Below are positions 31,640 through 43,739 of a stretch of DNA of 64,000 nt, in pieces. The DNA is from Scilla litardierei (lineage: Eukaryota; Streptophyta; Magnoliopsida; Asparagales; Asparagaceae). The stretch's first letter is position 1. Each line of letters starts with the position of its first letter. Under the pieces are notes generated by a model. It had not been told where the DNA came from. It worked only from the letters and a program-made list of their open reading frames with translations, and did no database searches. The translations under genes and the position numbers were made by a program. The stretch covers positions 1 to 64,000 of the forward strand of contig JAULAV010003537.1 of NCBI GenBank assembly GCA_030789695.1. The letters run 5' to 3'.

Positions 31640-33889
31640 GAAAAGAACTTAAAACTATTTTAAGTCAAGACCTAAGGAATATCTAACCATATCCAAAATC
31701 TCTACCATCCCGAAATGAGTCTGACCAACCCTTAAGGATAGATCTATAATATTTACTACAATTAAAACGCATGAATATTAAACTACTAACATTTACTTTG
31801 CACGTTAGCAAGGCACAGAATCCCATGAACCATTGCACTGCGTTGGGACAGAGTCGTTTCTCCCGAATCAACCGCGTCCCGAGGCGAGCCATCACCTTCT
31901 CGCCGAGCCAACCACGTGCTCCAGAAAGTTTCACCTTAAGTGGATCGTTCGTCAAGACTTCGGATCCGATCCAAACTCCTTCGTAACTTTGCCAGAGCTT
32001 GAGCAGGAGCAAGGAAGAAGAGAGAGAAAGAGGTAATTAATTATTTTCGCCTTTTCGATCTAGGTTTGACCTTAACTTTTAGGGTTCCCTCGATCCAAGA
32101 CTTGGTGCCAGTTTCAAGGAGGGGAGCTAGCCCCTATTTATATAGCGAGCTCACCCCTCCACATCTCTCAATTTCCGAAGTGGGACTAACAGTTTAGAGG
32201 GAAAAATCAATTGATTGTTTGCCTTCCACGAAGGCCAAACTTTAACGAATTTTCCATCTCTCACCGTTGAACTTTGCAAGCGATATCATATATCAAATCG
32301 AAGAGCACTGAACGGTGAACGCATAGAAACAAACGGCGCTCAATTCCGAGGTCGTTTGACCCCTCAAACGTTCTCTAAAAGATGGGCTCAAAACTGTATT
32401 TTTCGCAAAACGACCAGCAGCCAAAACCCGGGTTCGAAACCCTAGATATGTGGCCCACTGCGGGGCCCCACCCGCCCAGCCAGCGGGCGCGGGTCCGGTG
32501 CCCGCCTGCTCGAGCGGGCCCCACCTGCCTGGGGTGGGCGCCTAGGCCCATCTGGGCCTAGGCTAGCACATGCCTAAATGGACCCGGGCTTGCTTTTGTT
32601 GTTTGTACCCCTTTTTTCTTTCTTTGTTTTGGTATTCCTCCAGCTTTACTGGGCCTGGACCATAACAAAAATTCCGGGACTTTCCCGGATCCTTGGATTG
32701 AGCTTTGTTCTATGCTTTTGTAATATAAAATATGCTCGCAAACAATTTACGACATACTTAAATACTTTTACATCATATGCAATAATCGCATATCATTAAT
32801 TCTTAAGGCTATATCACAAGCTATTTGCGATGTAATTAATTCGCATACATCGTATGTATTATCTCTCTTATTCTACATATTACTAGACGAAGGTCTCACT
32901 CTGTGTGAGACCCTACAGTCCGACTCTACTACAGGCGGGGCTCGAAATCCCAGATTACAGTGAACCCAAACAGCAGGTGTCGTCCCTGTTTCGGTATCAT
33001 CATTATGTGGTTAGCACATTGACATGAGTATTGTCGGGACCACTCTGACTGTCCGTAATGAATGCCGCATTTTTAGTCCCTACGTCATAACTACATCGCT
33101 TAGCCAAACCTACGGTGTGGTCAACTGTCAACCCCAACAGCTTGAACTTGGTTAGTTTCCATCAGTCTTTAGTCCAATAATGTTGGACTTCTTCCAACAT
33201 ACTCTGGAAAGAGTATCTACTAAAGATCAAACTAATACGTGCAACACAAACTCTCCATAAACGGGAGAAATGAATCCTCTCTTGGTCATTACTCTCCTCA
33301 TACGATTCAAGTGTCACCCAACCAAAGACCTTTCGACAAGCTTTGCCTCAGAGCTATATCAGGAATCTAAGTGACACCGTTCACGTATAGGTTCGTACAA
33401 TGACATCAAGTCTAAGGACCAACTTGACTATCATCACTAAGAGTTATCACAGACAGATTAGTTAATGTTAACCATATGATAACTCTAGTTGGGTCGTTCA
33501 GTGAACTCATTCTCTAATGAGCACATGTGTCCCGTCTCCAATTTCGTCAAGTTGAACAGCCATGAGATCATCGTCACTACTCCATGTTGAAGACAAAGAC
33601 ACAATGTTCTATCCGATGTGACGATATCCTTTTCTCGAAACATCTACGACCACGAACGATTTTAGACTTATGCGGCAAACGGTCAAGCAATTCTCCATGA
33701 TCGAGATCCTCATCTCAATACTTGTTTGACCTCGCATTAAGTCTCAGGACTTTATCTAAGTTCTAATGAAGACTACATTATTATTAACTTAGGTAAATTT
33801 TTACCAGATAGCTTACTGTTATTTTGAACAAGATATTAGTACTTATACATAAAGATAAATTGCCTCGAAGGCATACACATCTCCCAACA
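31640..33889 (-). repeat. Ty1/copia LTR (family B), minus orientation
   Basis: The minus strand opens TGTTGGGAGATGTGTATGCC at 33889. The first 270 bp match a plus-strand copy at 47577-47841 with many substitutions. The opening is of the kind used by plant copia LTRs. The far (left) end and a target duplication were not found, so 31640 is only an estimate. It includes a GC-rich section with CCTAGGCCCATCTGGGCCTAGG-type dyads near 32550. There is no internal coding region, so it may be a solo LTR. Confidence 0.5.
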
Positions 33890-35283
33890 CTCTTCTCATG
33901 CGTGAATCTGACCTATTGAGGGGGGGGCAAACAAATAATATGACGACCCGCTGACAATAAGGTATTTATTGGCAAAACGAAAATTTATTTCTTATCATAA
34001 ATTTTCTGACTTTTGTTTATGAAGTACAAAAAGAAGGGACTTTACGCCCCCAACAAGTGAGGGGCTCATGGGACCGCGGAGTCATGAGGCTGATTTCCGG
34101 AAAGCATAGCTCATGTAGCTCCCTCAGCCGAAGTGGCAGCTCCCTGACCTCCCGAAGGCACAGCTCATGTAGCTCCCTCAATCGAAGTGATGGCCTCCTC
34201 GACCAAATTGGCAGCTCCCTCATCTGAAGCATGGTCGATCTCTTCTGATGAGCCTTCAAGTTCATCGTCATCTGATGGCATTGTCAGTCGATCAAGGTCG
34301 ACCCCCAAAGCAGGGAATTGACGCTTGATTTCCAGCTGACATCGCTCGAAGCCCGCCCTATACAACACGTCGAGATCGCTAAGGCTACACTTATACTCCT
34401 CTACGACTTTCTGTGTAATTTTTGAAGAGTCGAGCCCCTGCAAGGTGACAAGCAACTGAGCATGAAGCTCAGCCTCTCTTGTCTTCCACTTCTTTTCCCC
34501 TTCAATCAGTCGTTCCTTGGCATGCTTCTTCAAGGCAGCCTATTCGAGCAACTGCTCATCGGCCTGTCTCCTCTGGGCGATCTCTCCAAACAGCCATTCC
34601 TTGGCCTACTTCATCAAGGTTCTCCTCAAGTAGTCGTTCTTCGGCCAGCTTCCTCAAGACAACTTCCTCAAGCAACCATTGTTCAGCTTCCCTCTTGAAA
34701 GTTGCCTCGCCACCCACCCTCGTTCGAACCTCTGTTAACTCATGTTCAACCTACTTCACTCGAGAGGCAAGCTCGACCCTGTGAAACTTCGACCTCTTCA
34801 ACTTCGTCCTTACCTTGTCAATGGCTTTCTGTGCCGAGGCAATCCACTTTAATTTGCTGGCCAAATTGGCCTCATAGTTGGCCACAGCCAATGAGTGCCG
34901 TCGTAACTCGGCGGCTGCTGAAGTTGCTTGCAAACTAAGAGAAGATTTAATTTGATGCCCGACATTAATCAAAATGGAGGGGGATTACTCACTTGGATGC
35001 TCTGTCGAACCACATAGGCAGTCAACCTTTCATGGTCGATCCTCTCTAGGATGGCATTGTCTCGAAGAAGAGTCAAATTCTTAGCAAGCCAAGAAGCAGT
35101 CCCACAACTTAAGAAGACTGAATCGTTCTTTCCCAATGTGTAAGCAGGTTGATGGAGCCCTTCCTCGGAACACTCTACCTGAGCTTGAGGCGACCTATCT
35201 TCCAAGAAGATCAACATATACTCAGGAGGAATGTCATCTGCCAGTGGTTCCTAATGTAGGAGGCCGCTTGACTCGTCTCAAAA

Positions 35284-37294
35284 TGTGCGCTAATCCCAAG
35301 TGTAAGAGATCGAACAAGTAATAATCTTGGTGAGTCCAGGTATCATATCCACGGGACAACTGACCTGCAAAACCACGAACTCAATCTATAAAGAGTACTA
35401 AAACGGTAATAAACAACCACCTATTAGATATAAAAGTATGGTATCAAGAGTTTAAAATACTAAAAGAAAATCCTACGATAGTTACGGTGAAATCAATATT
35501 GGGATACTAATATGGAGAGAATGTGTTGGTCGTGACTGCATTGGGGGTTTGCAATCAATGGTAATTGATGTCTTGGTTAATCAATTGGTTCAGAACGTTC
35601 GCAATCAAGATTCATAGATGAGCCTCACGGATCGTGTGTGAATCCGGATCTAAAACATCAGAATTAATTGCTTAACCTAAATGACACAACGTTTCACCCC
35701 GCAAGGGTATGAGAACGTCGGAAAATATCGCAGTAAAGAGCATAAAAATCGTCGTACGTATCGAATAAATTATTAGTTTCATAAAGAACATAAGCTCATG
35801 TTCCCGCAAGGGTCACAGTGATGTCCGCAAGGATCATGCCACGAATAAGTCCGCAAAGATCAGATTCGATCCAAGTACATCAACAACGAATATACTTGAA
35901 TAATACGAGTAGAAACTAATAAAATACGCGAATTTACATGCAAAATAGGGCGTAATGACATCAAACCAGAGATTACAAAGCCCCAACTACATCAAGACCA
36001 ACACAAATAGGTACTAGCCTCGCATGGAGAGAAAAGGAACCATATTCATAGACAAATACATGTTCAAGTACTCAAAATACGTGTTAAATACGCAAAATAC
36101 AAGAGTACATTAAGGAATTATATCACCAAACTCTCCAATTAGCCCCAAATCTCCTTCAGATGATAGATATGACCTCTGTCCCCAAGGCGTCCAAGTTTCA
36201 TGTCAAAATACGGCTCATAGAGCCGCAAATACCCAGAATACGCAACAAAACCCTAAGAATACCTTATATACAAGCATTGCAGGTTTTAAATCGCTTATCG
36301 GGTTCAAACCCGCTTCAATTTCGAACCCAAACCCGCTTCATCAGCCGCCTCAAATGAGGGCCGTCCGATCCATGCGGGAAGTAATGTGGGCTTGCCACGT
36401 GGCTCCTTTAGCGGATCATGCTCGCCCGCTCCGCTTCATTCGCTGCAGCATCCGTTTTCGAATCGGAGATCATCCGTGCCGTTGGTTTGAGCGGGGGACG
36501 GTCACGATAGTGCCACGTGGCATTGCGGAGCGTCTGTTCGATCCGCTTCGATTGATCTGAGTTCAGCGTTGCGAGCCGTTGGATGAGAGATCGAGCGGCT
36601 ATAATTGCGCCATGTCGCCAGCTATGCTTTGCATGTATTGGCGTCGTTCGATGCCGTTGGATCGGGCGGGAAATGGCGCAGATCGTGACACGTGTCCCTG
36701 CGGAGTATGCATTTTATCGCTCGTGTGGTCGAATCCTATTCGATATCAAAGCTCCCGTGGTCCGTTGGATCAGGATCGAACGGTCAGAAAGAAGCTACGT
36801 CGCCAGCTTCGTTGAGTTCATCGCCATCCGTTCGATCGAGATCGAACGATCGGAAAGTCGCCACATCGATCGCCCCTTCAGCAGCGTTGGATGATGATAA
36901 GATCCGTTGGATCGTGATCCAACGGTCAGTTAAGCGTTGCATCGCCCCGCTCGTGAGCCGTTCGATCTGCACGGGAAGCTCTGGATGTCTGCCACGTGTC
37001 ACGCATTGGCCGAAGCGGCGTATACGAATATGTGTTTTACTCGTATTTCGTGCGTATTGCTTCATTTAAATTGTATTCTGCATTACAAAATTCATAGTAA
37101 TTAGCACAGTTCTCAGGAAAATACAAATAAATAGTCGTTGGAATCGTGAGATCGAGATCTAGCCATGAAAAATATATAAAGTGCAAAAATACTCAGTATA
37201 TTGCTGTTTTGTGCATAAAATAGGAGTTTGCTCTAATAAATGATGGTATTCTAAATATGATTGTATTAGAGACCAATTAAGCATCATTTACACA
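35284..37294. repeat. Solo LTR, 2.0 kb, inside antisense ORF
   Basis: TGTGCGC...TTTACACA with CAAAA on both sides (35279-35283 and 37295-37299). Removing it rejoins the surrounding antisense region. The words CCAGGTATCATATCCACGGG near 35340 resemble long gypsy (Athila/Tat) LTRs. The orientation is uncertain. Confidence 0.75.
36355..37010. repeat. Repeated CCGTTGGATC / CACGTG cluster in solo LTR
   Basis: Roughly eight degenerate units combine a CCGTTSGATC word, often with its complement, and a following CCACGTG-type word. A perfect stem is CCGTTGGATC (36904-36913), two bases, GATCCAACGG (36916-36925). The palindrome GCCACGTGGC at 36393-36402 recurs near 36511, and further CACGTGT words stand near 36690 and 37000. 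CACGTG is the plant G-box core. Confidence 0.6.
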
Positions 37295-39002
37295 CAAAAT
37301 GGTGCTAGATAAGGGGTTAATTATGCAAATATTCACCCCGAATCACCGCCCCATGGACAGGAATCCTCAAGGAGGCACAGCTCCTCCGACAGTATCGGAC
37401 CCCTCAAGGACTCCTATGAGGTTAGGCCACAGGATTGCTCAGGGGCCACAGTTAACGCTGTGGCGACGCCCGTACCTGATGAACTCGAGCTTGAAATGAT
37501 AAACTTACGTATCTACTTCTTTTTCTTGGCTTTGGCCTTCTCAACATCGGCCATGGTTCGAAACTTTCTCTTTTTTGAAGGCTGGCCCGACCGAGGGATA
37601 TCTTGAGCCACCAGAGAAGAATCCTCAACAGCTCTATCTGAGCTGTCTTTGGGAGGAGTCACCTGGCGAGGTGGCAAGTTTCCCTCAACCCGCTGAAGGG
37701 AAGCTTGAAGGTCCTCTTGGAGGTCAGGCTCAACCTGATATTCCTGCCCGATCATGCCTGCAAAAGAGAAAAAGGAGTCAAGGAAGACGAGATCGGGCAG
37801 AGCACAAGGAAAATTTTTACCTTCTGCCCAGATGGTTTCACGCAATGCCTTGTCGGACCGGAGCTTTTTCACTGATATATCCTTCTCCGGCAGTTCTAGC
37901 AAACACGCAGCGGCTTCTCTCTTCTTTCATGAGGGGCATTTCCTCATTCGTAGCGAGCTACGGGCACCCACACTGAGTGAGAAAGACCATCATACATGTA
38001 AACAGCACAAACACAAACTGCTCCTTCCATCCTACATTGAAGCTGGTGAGATCTTTAATCAATTGTATGCCTCTCCGGACGGTGATAAGATACCGCATGA
38101 GGACAAGGGGGGATTAATTTAAAGAAATGATTGAACAGCGTCATGATCGGTTCAACATTGCTCAACATAGAGCACAATGAAGCCCACAAGATTGGCCACT
38201 GAGTTTGACATCAACTGGCAGAGGGAAATCCCCAACGTGACACGAAGCATGAAAGTGTGCATGTGGAAGCAAAGTCCAAGTTGAAAAGCTATAGTATACA
38301 CTCCCACCTCGCATTCACCAGAGAAACAAAACCTTTCATTAGCCAGGGGCAGCCTGACTTGGTAATGATGACATACGTACTTCCTTTGAAGATCCAGGAG
38401 TTGGTCAGTTGTTACTCGAGAAGCCTGGCTAATAACTACATCCGGCATTACAGGCTTTCGATCATCACCTTGAGGAACAGAAGCAGCAAGACCGGCGGAA
38501 GCAAGGAGCAAGCTTCCTCCTTCATTGGCTTGTCCCGAAGGATCAACGCTTAACCGAGCCTCATCCACAATTGGTGCATCCTCAAGACGAGAGATTTGGG
38601 TAGAAACCCACAAAGCTTTTTCCATTTCATTCCATTGCTCAGCAGTTCCGAATGTTGAAGAAAAAAGCCATGGCTAAAACCTTCGAGGGGAACGGATGAG
38701 GGGTGAATGGACTCTTTTCAAATGCTTAAACAGTAAAGTTCGCCGCATCTCACCCTTCTCCTTATTTAAGTGCAGAATATCCTATCACAGTTAAGACCGA
38801 CCCTCTCATCTAGGGGCACGTGTCGGTGATCTATAGGCATATGTATCCCGAGCCTCTCACAGACGTAACTGCTGAATCAAAGGAGAGAAAATTGACGCTC
38901 GAAATCAAATACTCCTGCTTCGACTGACGTGTCCAATTAATGAGGTATCGCATCACTCGACCTCAACCAGCGCTTTGTCTAAGTCCAAGTGATATGGGTC
39001 AT

Positions 39003-40523
39003 TGTTAGAACATTGAGCAGGCACCGAAAAGGAGAGGAATATTCACATATGAGTAAAGGAGCCCACAAAGGAGAAGTTGTGGCCCATCAAGCCCACGAAA
39101 TCCACGTGGGAGACTAACGGTTTGCTCAGTCAAAGCACGTCCATATTTTTGCCCATTGAGCTTCCGAGCCTTAAGGAGATGGTTAATAATGGGCTCCTTC
39201 ATGGCAAGGTAAGTGGACATCGGTTATGCATATTCTTCAGGAACAATCATGCCACCATAATGGAAGGCCGTTATTCGCCAACGGCATGGAGGAGATGCAT
39301 CCACTTATAAATAGTCTAAACGTCAACAGGACAAGAACAGACTCCAGAGGTACTGAATACTAGTACTCTGAAAACTTCTCTCTTTATTTTCCACTTACAT
39401 ACTTTTTATCCTCCTTAACTCGGCACGACAGTACTCAGACGTAGGGCTATAGACGAACGAGCTTGAATGGATTTGAACATGGAGCTTGGTTTTATTCATG
39501 AACACAATCCATGCTCAATCTATGTTCGTTTACTAACTGTGCTCTAAAAACCTATTCAAGCTTGTTCGTTAAGCTTACCGAACGAACGTAAACGAAAAGT
39601 TACCGAGCTTGTTCACGAATAATTCATCGAACATTCTGTTCATTAACAAAGCTTATCGAGCTTGTTCGTGAACATGATCAGGAACATGTTCATGAACACA
39701 CAATCAATCTTGTTCATGAACAGATTTTAAACAAACAAACGAACGTCAATTTTTTAATCAGGAATAATAATATTTAACCATAATTGCCAATGACTAAATC
39801 AATTAAATAAAAGGATTAAATATTTGCAGGACAAAAACAAACAAATCCAGCATAATAGCTCCATAAATCACATTACAAGCATACATTCCAAGCATAGTAA
39901 AAATATAGTATTTGTCTAACTTTACTATTTCGGTACATGTTCGTTCATGAACACTTAACGAGCTTGTTCATGAACATCACTTAACGTGCTTGTTCACGAA
40001 CACTTAACGAGATTGTTCATGAACATAAATGCACGAACACAGTTATGTTCAAGCTCTGTTTGTTTTACTAACCGAGCTCTAAAAACTTGTTCAAGCTTGT
40101 TCATGAAGCTTCCTGAACGAACGTAAACGAACATATACCGACTTGTTCACGAGTAGTTCGTCGAACGTTCTGTTCGTCAACAGCTCTAAGCAGACGATCT
40201 CCCTTAGGTCAATCCAACTGCCCCGTGTCTCATTAAGTCACATACTGACTTAAGCATCGGAGAAAATTTCGGTCGAAACCCAGATCCGACCCCTCTAACG
40301 ATTATCTGTGTTGCAGGAAACTCGACGATCGACTCAGTAAGTAGCTTGGACGGTCATTCAAAACGACACAGAGTTCGGTCTTCATCCCTGTAGCTCGAAC
40401 TCGACTCTCTCAGACCCAGGTTCCAGCCACTGTGGGTCCCACTCAACAGCTGACGAAGGTCCACGTCACCATAGGCATCCGCATCAGCTCCACCTCACTG
40501 TTAGACAATTTCATCCGTCAACA
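39003..40523 (+). repeat. 3' LTR of Tat-like element, split by hAT insertion
   Basis: TGTTAGAAC...GTCAACA. Without the insertion at 39442-40188 and its duplication it is about 766 bp, close to the 746 bp of the 5' copy. Confidence 0.87.
39442..40188 (-). mobile_element. Non-autonomous hAT element, copy 1
   Basis: 747 bp, TAGGGCTATAGACGAAC at the left, complement of TAGAGCTGTTGACGAAC at the right. The flanks CTCAGACG and AGCAGACG are an 8-bp duplication with two mismatches. Inside are many copies of GAACAAGCTCG and its complement. It is the inverse of copy 2. No transposase is encoded. Confidence 0.85.
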
Positions 40524-40960
40524 ATATCCCAAAATTTATAATGAATCTTAGACATGGAAAGAATTCGTATGTGTATCGGACACTAAAAGCTAATGCATTC
40601 AATTTCTTTCCGAATAATTGTGATTACTATCCACTTTCAATGTTAGCTAGAAATTGGGTTGTATCAGACCTTACAATGCTTGTAGATCCTCGTACAGGAA
40701 TGAAATGATTAAACAAAACTATATACATTGATCCTACAAGAACACATAGAGGCGGGCTATAGCACTTCGAGCTTCCACGATAAAAGCTCTACTTTTACTA
40801 CATACATGAGCTAACTCACTTCCAATACACACAAAATAAGTCTCCAAAGAGTTCAAAATAATCGAGCCAGCCGAAAATATCAAAATGCCAGAAAAAAGTT
40901 GCAACAGATCAAACCAATTCTTGCTCAAATTGAATCAAGAAAGGTGAGATCTGAGTTCAC

Positions 40961-41181
40961 CTGATGAACGACTTGCCGTCGGACGAAGGAGAGCTGACAT
41001 TTTTGACCTCGGAAGCGTACAAGCCCTCGCTCCCGCCATGAAAGAAGAAGGAATTCGAGCGAGGGTAAAAGGCTTCGTTCTTGTACTCGTGGATCGAAGC
41101 TCGAGCACAGTGAGAGCAAAACAACAGAAGAAACCCCAGAGAAAACCCTAGAACATCCAGATCGAGACGACGATCTCGCAT
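40961..41181 (-). CDS. TMEM87/GOST-type seven-transmembrane protein, exon 1
   Basis: The ATG at 41181 opens MRDRRLDLDVLGF, then a hydrophobic run FSLGFLLLFCSHCARA that reads as a signal peptide. The mature start SIHEYKNEAF and RSNSFFFHGGSEGLYAS follow, as in plant members of the family. The exon ends SFI plus two bases of the Arg codon at donor GTGAAC (40960 down), which pairs in phase with exon 2 at 24597. The part seen (exons 1 and 2) totals about 385 residues of a family size near 450-500. A CTCTCT leader precedes the ATG on the minus strand. The start is chosen as the only ATG before the signal peptide. Confidence 0.88.
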
Positions 41182-42144
41182 TTCTCTCTAATTTTTATTT
41201 TTATATGGTTTTTAGTTAAGAGAAATCTGAATTGACAGTGAGAGGTTGATATCGTCAAAACGATTGAAACCGAATAAAGAAATTAAAGTAACTTAAATTT
41301 AGAAAAAAGATGAAGACGGAAAGGAGAGGAATTTCGTCTGCAGGGGGGATGAATATTTTAATAAAGTCCTGTACAATACCGCTAATTGCATTTTAGTTCC
41401 ATATTATTTGGACACCTGTCAGTCAAGAATAAGGGAACAAATTTGGCAAACAATGTTTTTGGCGTGGATTCGGGGAGAATACTGCTCGAGACTCGAGAGG
41501 GACGTTAAGTCCGACGAGGGAGTTGGACGTTATACCGTTAAGTGACATTTTTCCCCACCCTCGGCCTGCAAGCCCAAAACAGAGCACCGATAGGAGAGCA
41601 TTCTTGCGAAACGGCATAGAAGGCTGAGTAGAGCGTGTGAAAAGATGAGAAGCAATCCCGGCTGATTCCGAGTGTGGCGCGGCGGCGGCGGCGGCATAAT
41701 GAAGTGCCACGGAGAATAGCCTCAAATGTGAGCAACACACATGCTGGGACAACAAAGAGAGGGCTTGACGGAGAGTTCGAATAGTTGTGGTGAAGTAGCC
41801 GGAGCGAGGTCAGAGTTGACATAAGGCCCGTCATGCAGCAAGCAATTCAACCTGATTATGGTACATAAGTGGGAAAGATACAATATCCATACGAGTTACC
41901 AAAAAAATAAAACCAGTTCGTTTGCTTGCAGAGCAGAATGGACCATTGTTGATGCACAGGATCTCGTTGGGCCTTGATCAAGCTACGGAAACGAGTATTC
42001 TAGCAATAGGTTGAGCCCGGATAGTTGGTTTCGCCGGACTGATGGTGGTGATCCTTCACCAAACCCCTGAAACAGATAGAAAAGCTCGTCAGTCTCACCG
42101 AAGGGGGTTTTGCCCTCTGATCAGACTTGGATGCTTAAGTTAGC
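41182..42144 (-). other. Upstream region of the TMEM87-like gene
   Basis: It contains the leader and promoter of the host gene, though no clear TATA box at a normal distance was identified. A (CGG)5 run stands at about 41680-41696. Two overlapping minus-strand frames, 41834-41538 (98 codons, Ser/Leu/Arg-rich) and 41755-41423, have the composition of an organelle targeting peptide but match nothing I recognise. Confidence 0.4.
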
Positions 42145-42152
42145 GTTAAGTG

Positions 42153-42898
42153 TAGGGCTGTTGACGAACAGAACGTTCGACGAACTACTCGTGAACAAGC
42201 TCGGTACATGTTCGTTTACGTTCGTTAAGGAAGCTTAATGAACAAGCTTGAACAGATTTTTAGAGCTCGGTTAGTAAACGAACAGAGCTTGAACATAACT
42301 GTGTTCGTTCATTTATGTTCACGAACAAGCTCGTTAAGTGTTCGTGAACAAGCTCGTTAAGTGATGTCCATGAACAAGCTCGTTAAGTGTTCGTGAATGA
42401 ATATGTACCGAAAATAGTAAATTTAGACAAATACTATTTTTTACTATGCTTGGAATGGATGCTTGTAATGGGATCTATGGAGCTATTATGCTGGATTTAT
42501 TTATTTTTGTCCTGCAAATATTTAATCCTTTTATTTAATTGATATAGTCATTGGCAATTATGTTTAAATATTATTATTCCTAATTAAAAAATTGATGTTC
42601 GTTTGTTTGATTGAAAATCTGTTCATGAACAAAATTGATTGTGTGTTAACGAACATGTTCACGAACAAGCTCGATAAGTCTTGTTAAGGTACATAACGTT
42701 CAATTAACTACTCGTGAACAAGCTCGGTAAATGTTCATTTACGTTCATTTATGTTCGTTCGGTAAGCTTAGCGAACAAGCTTGAACAGGTTTTTAGAGCT
42801 CGGTTAGTAAACGAACAGAGCTTGAACATGGATTTTGTTCATGAACAAAACCAAGCTCCCTGTTCAAGCTCGTTCAAGCTCGTTCGTCAACAGCCCTA
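42153..42898 (+). mobile_element. Non-autonomous hAT element, copy 2
   Basis: 746 bp with perfect 17-bp inverted ends TAGGGCTGTTGACGAAC and its complement. GTTAAGTG stands on both sides (42145-42152 and 42899-42906), a perfect 8-bp duplication typical of hAT. Subterminal GAACAAGCTCG words repeat near both ends, as transposase-binding repeats do in hAT families. No transposase frame is present. Confidence 0.92.
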
Positions 42899-42906
42899 GT
42901 TAAGTG

Positions 42907-43735
42907 GATAAAGGGCGCAGTGCCGACCAGGGGCAGCCGCCACTAGGGTTTATTAAAGACGAAGATGAAAGGGTTTTGTGTGCGGAGAATTCGCGTACCT
43001 GCGTACCTGAAAGAGGGTGGCATTCCCTCTATTTGTAGGGTGGGGGCGGTTTTATCTGCCAGGTTTAGTGGTCCCCCACCCTCTTTTGTAACCGATTCGC
43101 CAGAGTCTTCGGTGGGGCGCATGCGCAACCACCACCCTGACAAAGATGGTTGCACACCGCTTGACAAAGCGGCTATGCGCAACTTCTGACAAGGGGCCGG
43201 TCACGCATCGTCTGATGGGACAGATGTGTCCCTTTTGAGAAAGATGACTGCCACCCACATGGGGGCGGGCCCATGTATAGCAGCTCTGAGGAAGTCGACC
43301 GGGGCGATCTCAAAGGGTCGGTCCACTGAGTGCCAAGCGTTCAGGGGGGATTTGCATGAGATCGTCTCATGGAGGACTATTATTGACGGGCTGACCTGCA
43401 AGAGATTGTTGCCAGTGAGCTGAGTCGCGTTTGCCATTGGAGTATGCCTACTGCCGTCGAGGTGGGGTCCGAGCATGCGACCTGTGGGTCGCATGTGGTT
43501 CACTGATGGGCCCATCCAGTCTCCACTGGGCCCAATCCATTTGGATGAAATGTTGAGTGGCCCCCAACCGAATTATGGATCCACAATGGCCCCTCGTCTT
43601 TTAGCTATATCCATCTGGCCCGAGCTCTACCCGCGAGGTCAGAGGGGAGGGGCAAGGAGACGAAATCAGAATGGGGGCAAGGTGTGCCTCGTCGACTGGA
43701 CATACAAAGTCAATGGAATCTATGGGGAAACCGTT
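42907..43735. other. No recognisable gene
   Basis: Several short open frames overlap on both strands (42943-43515). None resembles a known family. Confidence 0.4.
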
Positions 43736-43739
43736 GGCC

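Larger units (their letters stand above)
33900..38625 (-). pseudogene. Antisense ORF of Tat-like element (Transposase_28-like), interrupted
   Basis: Blocks on the minus strand from right to left. 38625-38152: low-complexity lead, then LLDLQRKYVCHHYQVRLPL and GEVGVY-like, GLCFHMHTF and NLVGFIVLY, matching the 'putative gypsy type transposon' domain order in plant databases. 37902-37513: acidic and basic segments ending in a Lys-rich tail (PSKKRKF, KAKAKKKK). Then the 2-kb solo LTR insertion. 35217-34751: LAKNLTLLRDNAILERID, then coiled coil. 34533-34033: HAKERLIEGEKKWKTREAEL and acidic SDDDELEGSSEEID. Antisense frames of this kind are known in Tat-lineage elements; their function is unknown. 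Several stops besides the insertion make it non-functional. Confidence 0.65.
28039..40523 (+). mobile_element. Tat-like Ty3/gypsy element, no pol, with nested insertions
   Basis: LTRs 28039-28784 and 39003-40523 and a 5-bp duplication ATATC (28034-28038, 40524-40528) define the element. The primer site TTGGTGCCGTTGTGG follows the 5' LTR. It holds a Tat-type gag (to about 30480), what may be the last codons of pol, a 48-bp tandem array, and on the opposite strand an antisense frame with a Transposase_28-like region, a known feature of Tat-lineage elements. The RT and integrase are absent. A copia LTR (ending 33889), a 2.0-kb solo LTR (35284-37294) and a hAT element (39442-40188) have landed in it. 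It lies antisense to the host gene, in intron 1. Confidence 0.85.
24598..40960 (-). other. Intron 1 of the TMEM87-like gene (16.4 kb)
   Basis: Donor GTGAAC follows exon 1 at 40960; acceptor TATCTCAG precedes exon 2 at 24598. Joining restores one frame through SFIR and FESV, which fits the family. The intron holds a poly-C tract, a possible MITE and a 12.5-kb Tat-like element with three further insertions. Without the Tat element it would be about 3.9 kb. Confidence 0.85.

Noticed and set aside
41423..41834. Possible organelle-targeted protein upstream of the host gene
   Set aside because: Composition alone is suggestive; no domain, splice site or family match was visible, so it is noted only in the upstream-region entry.
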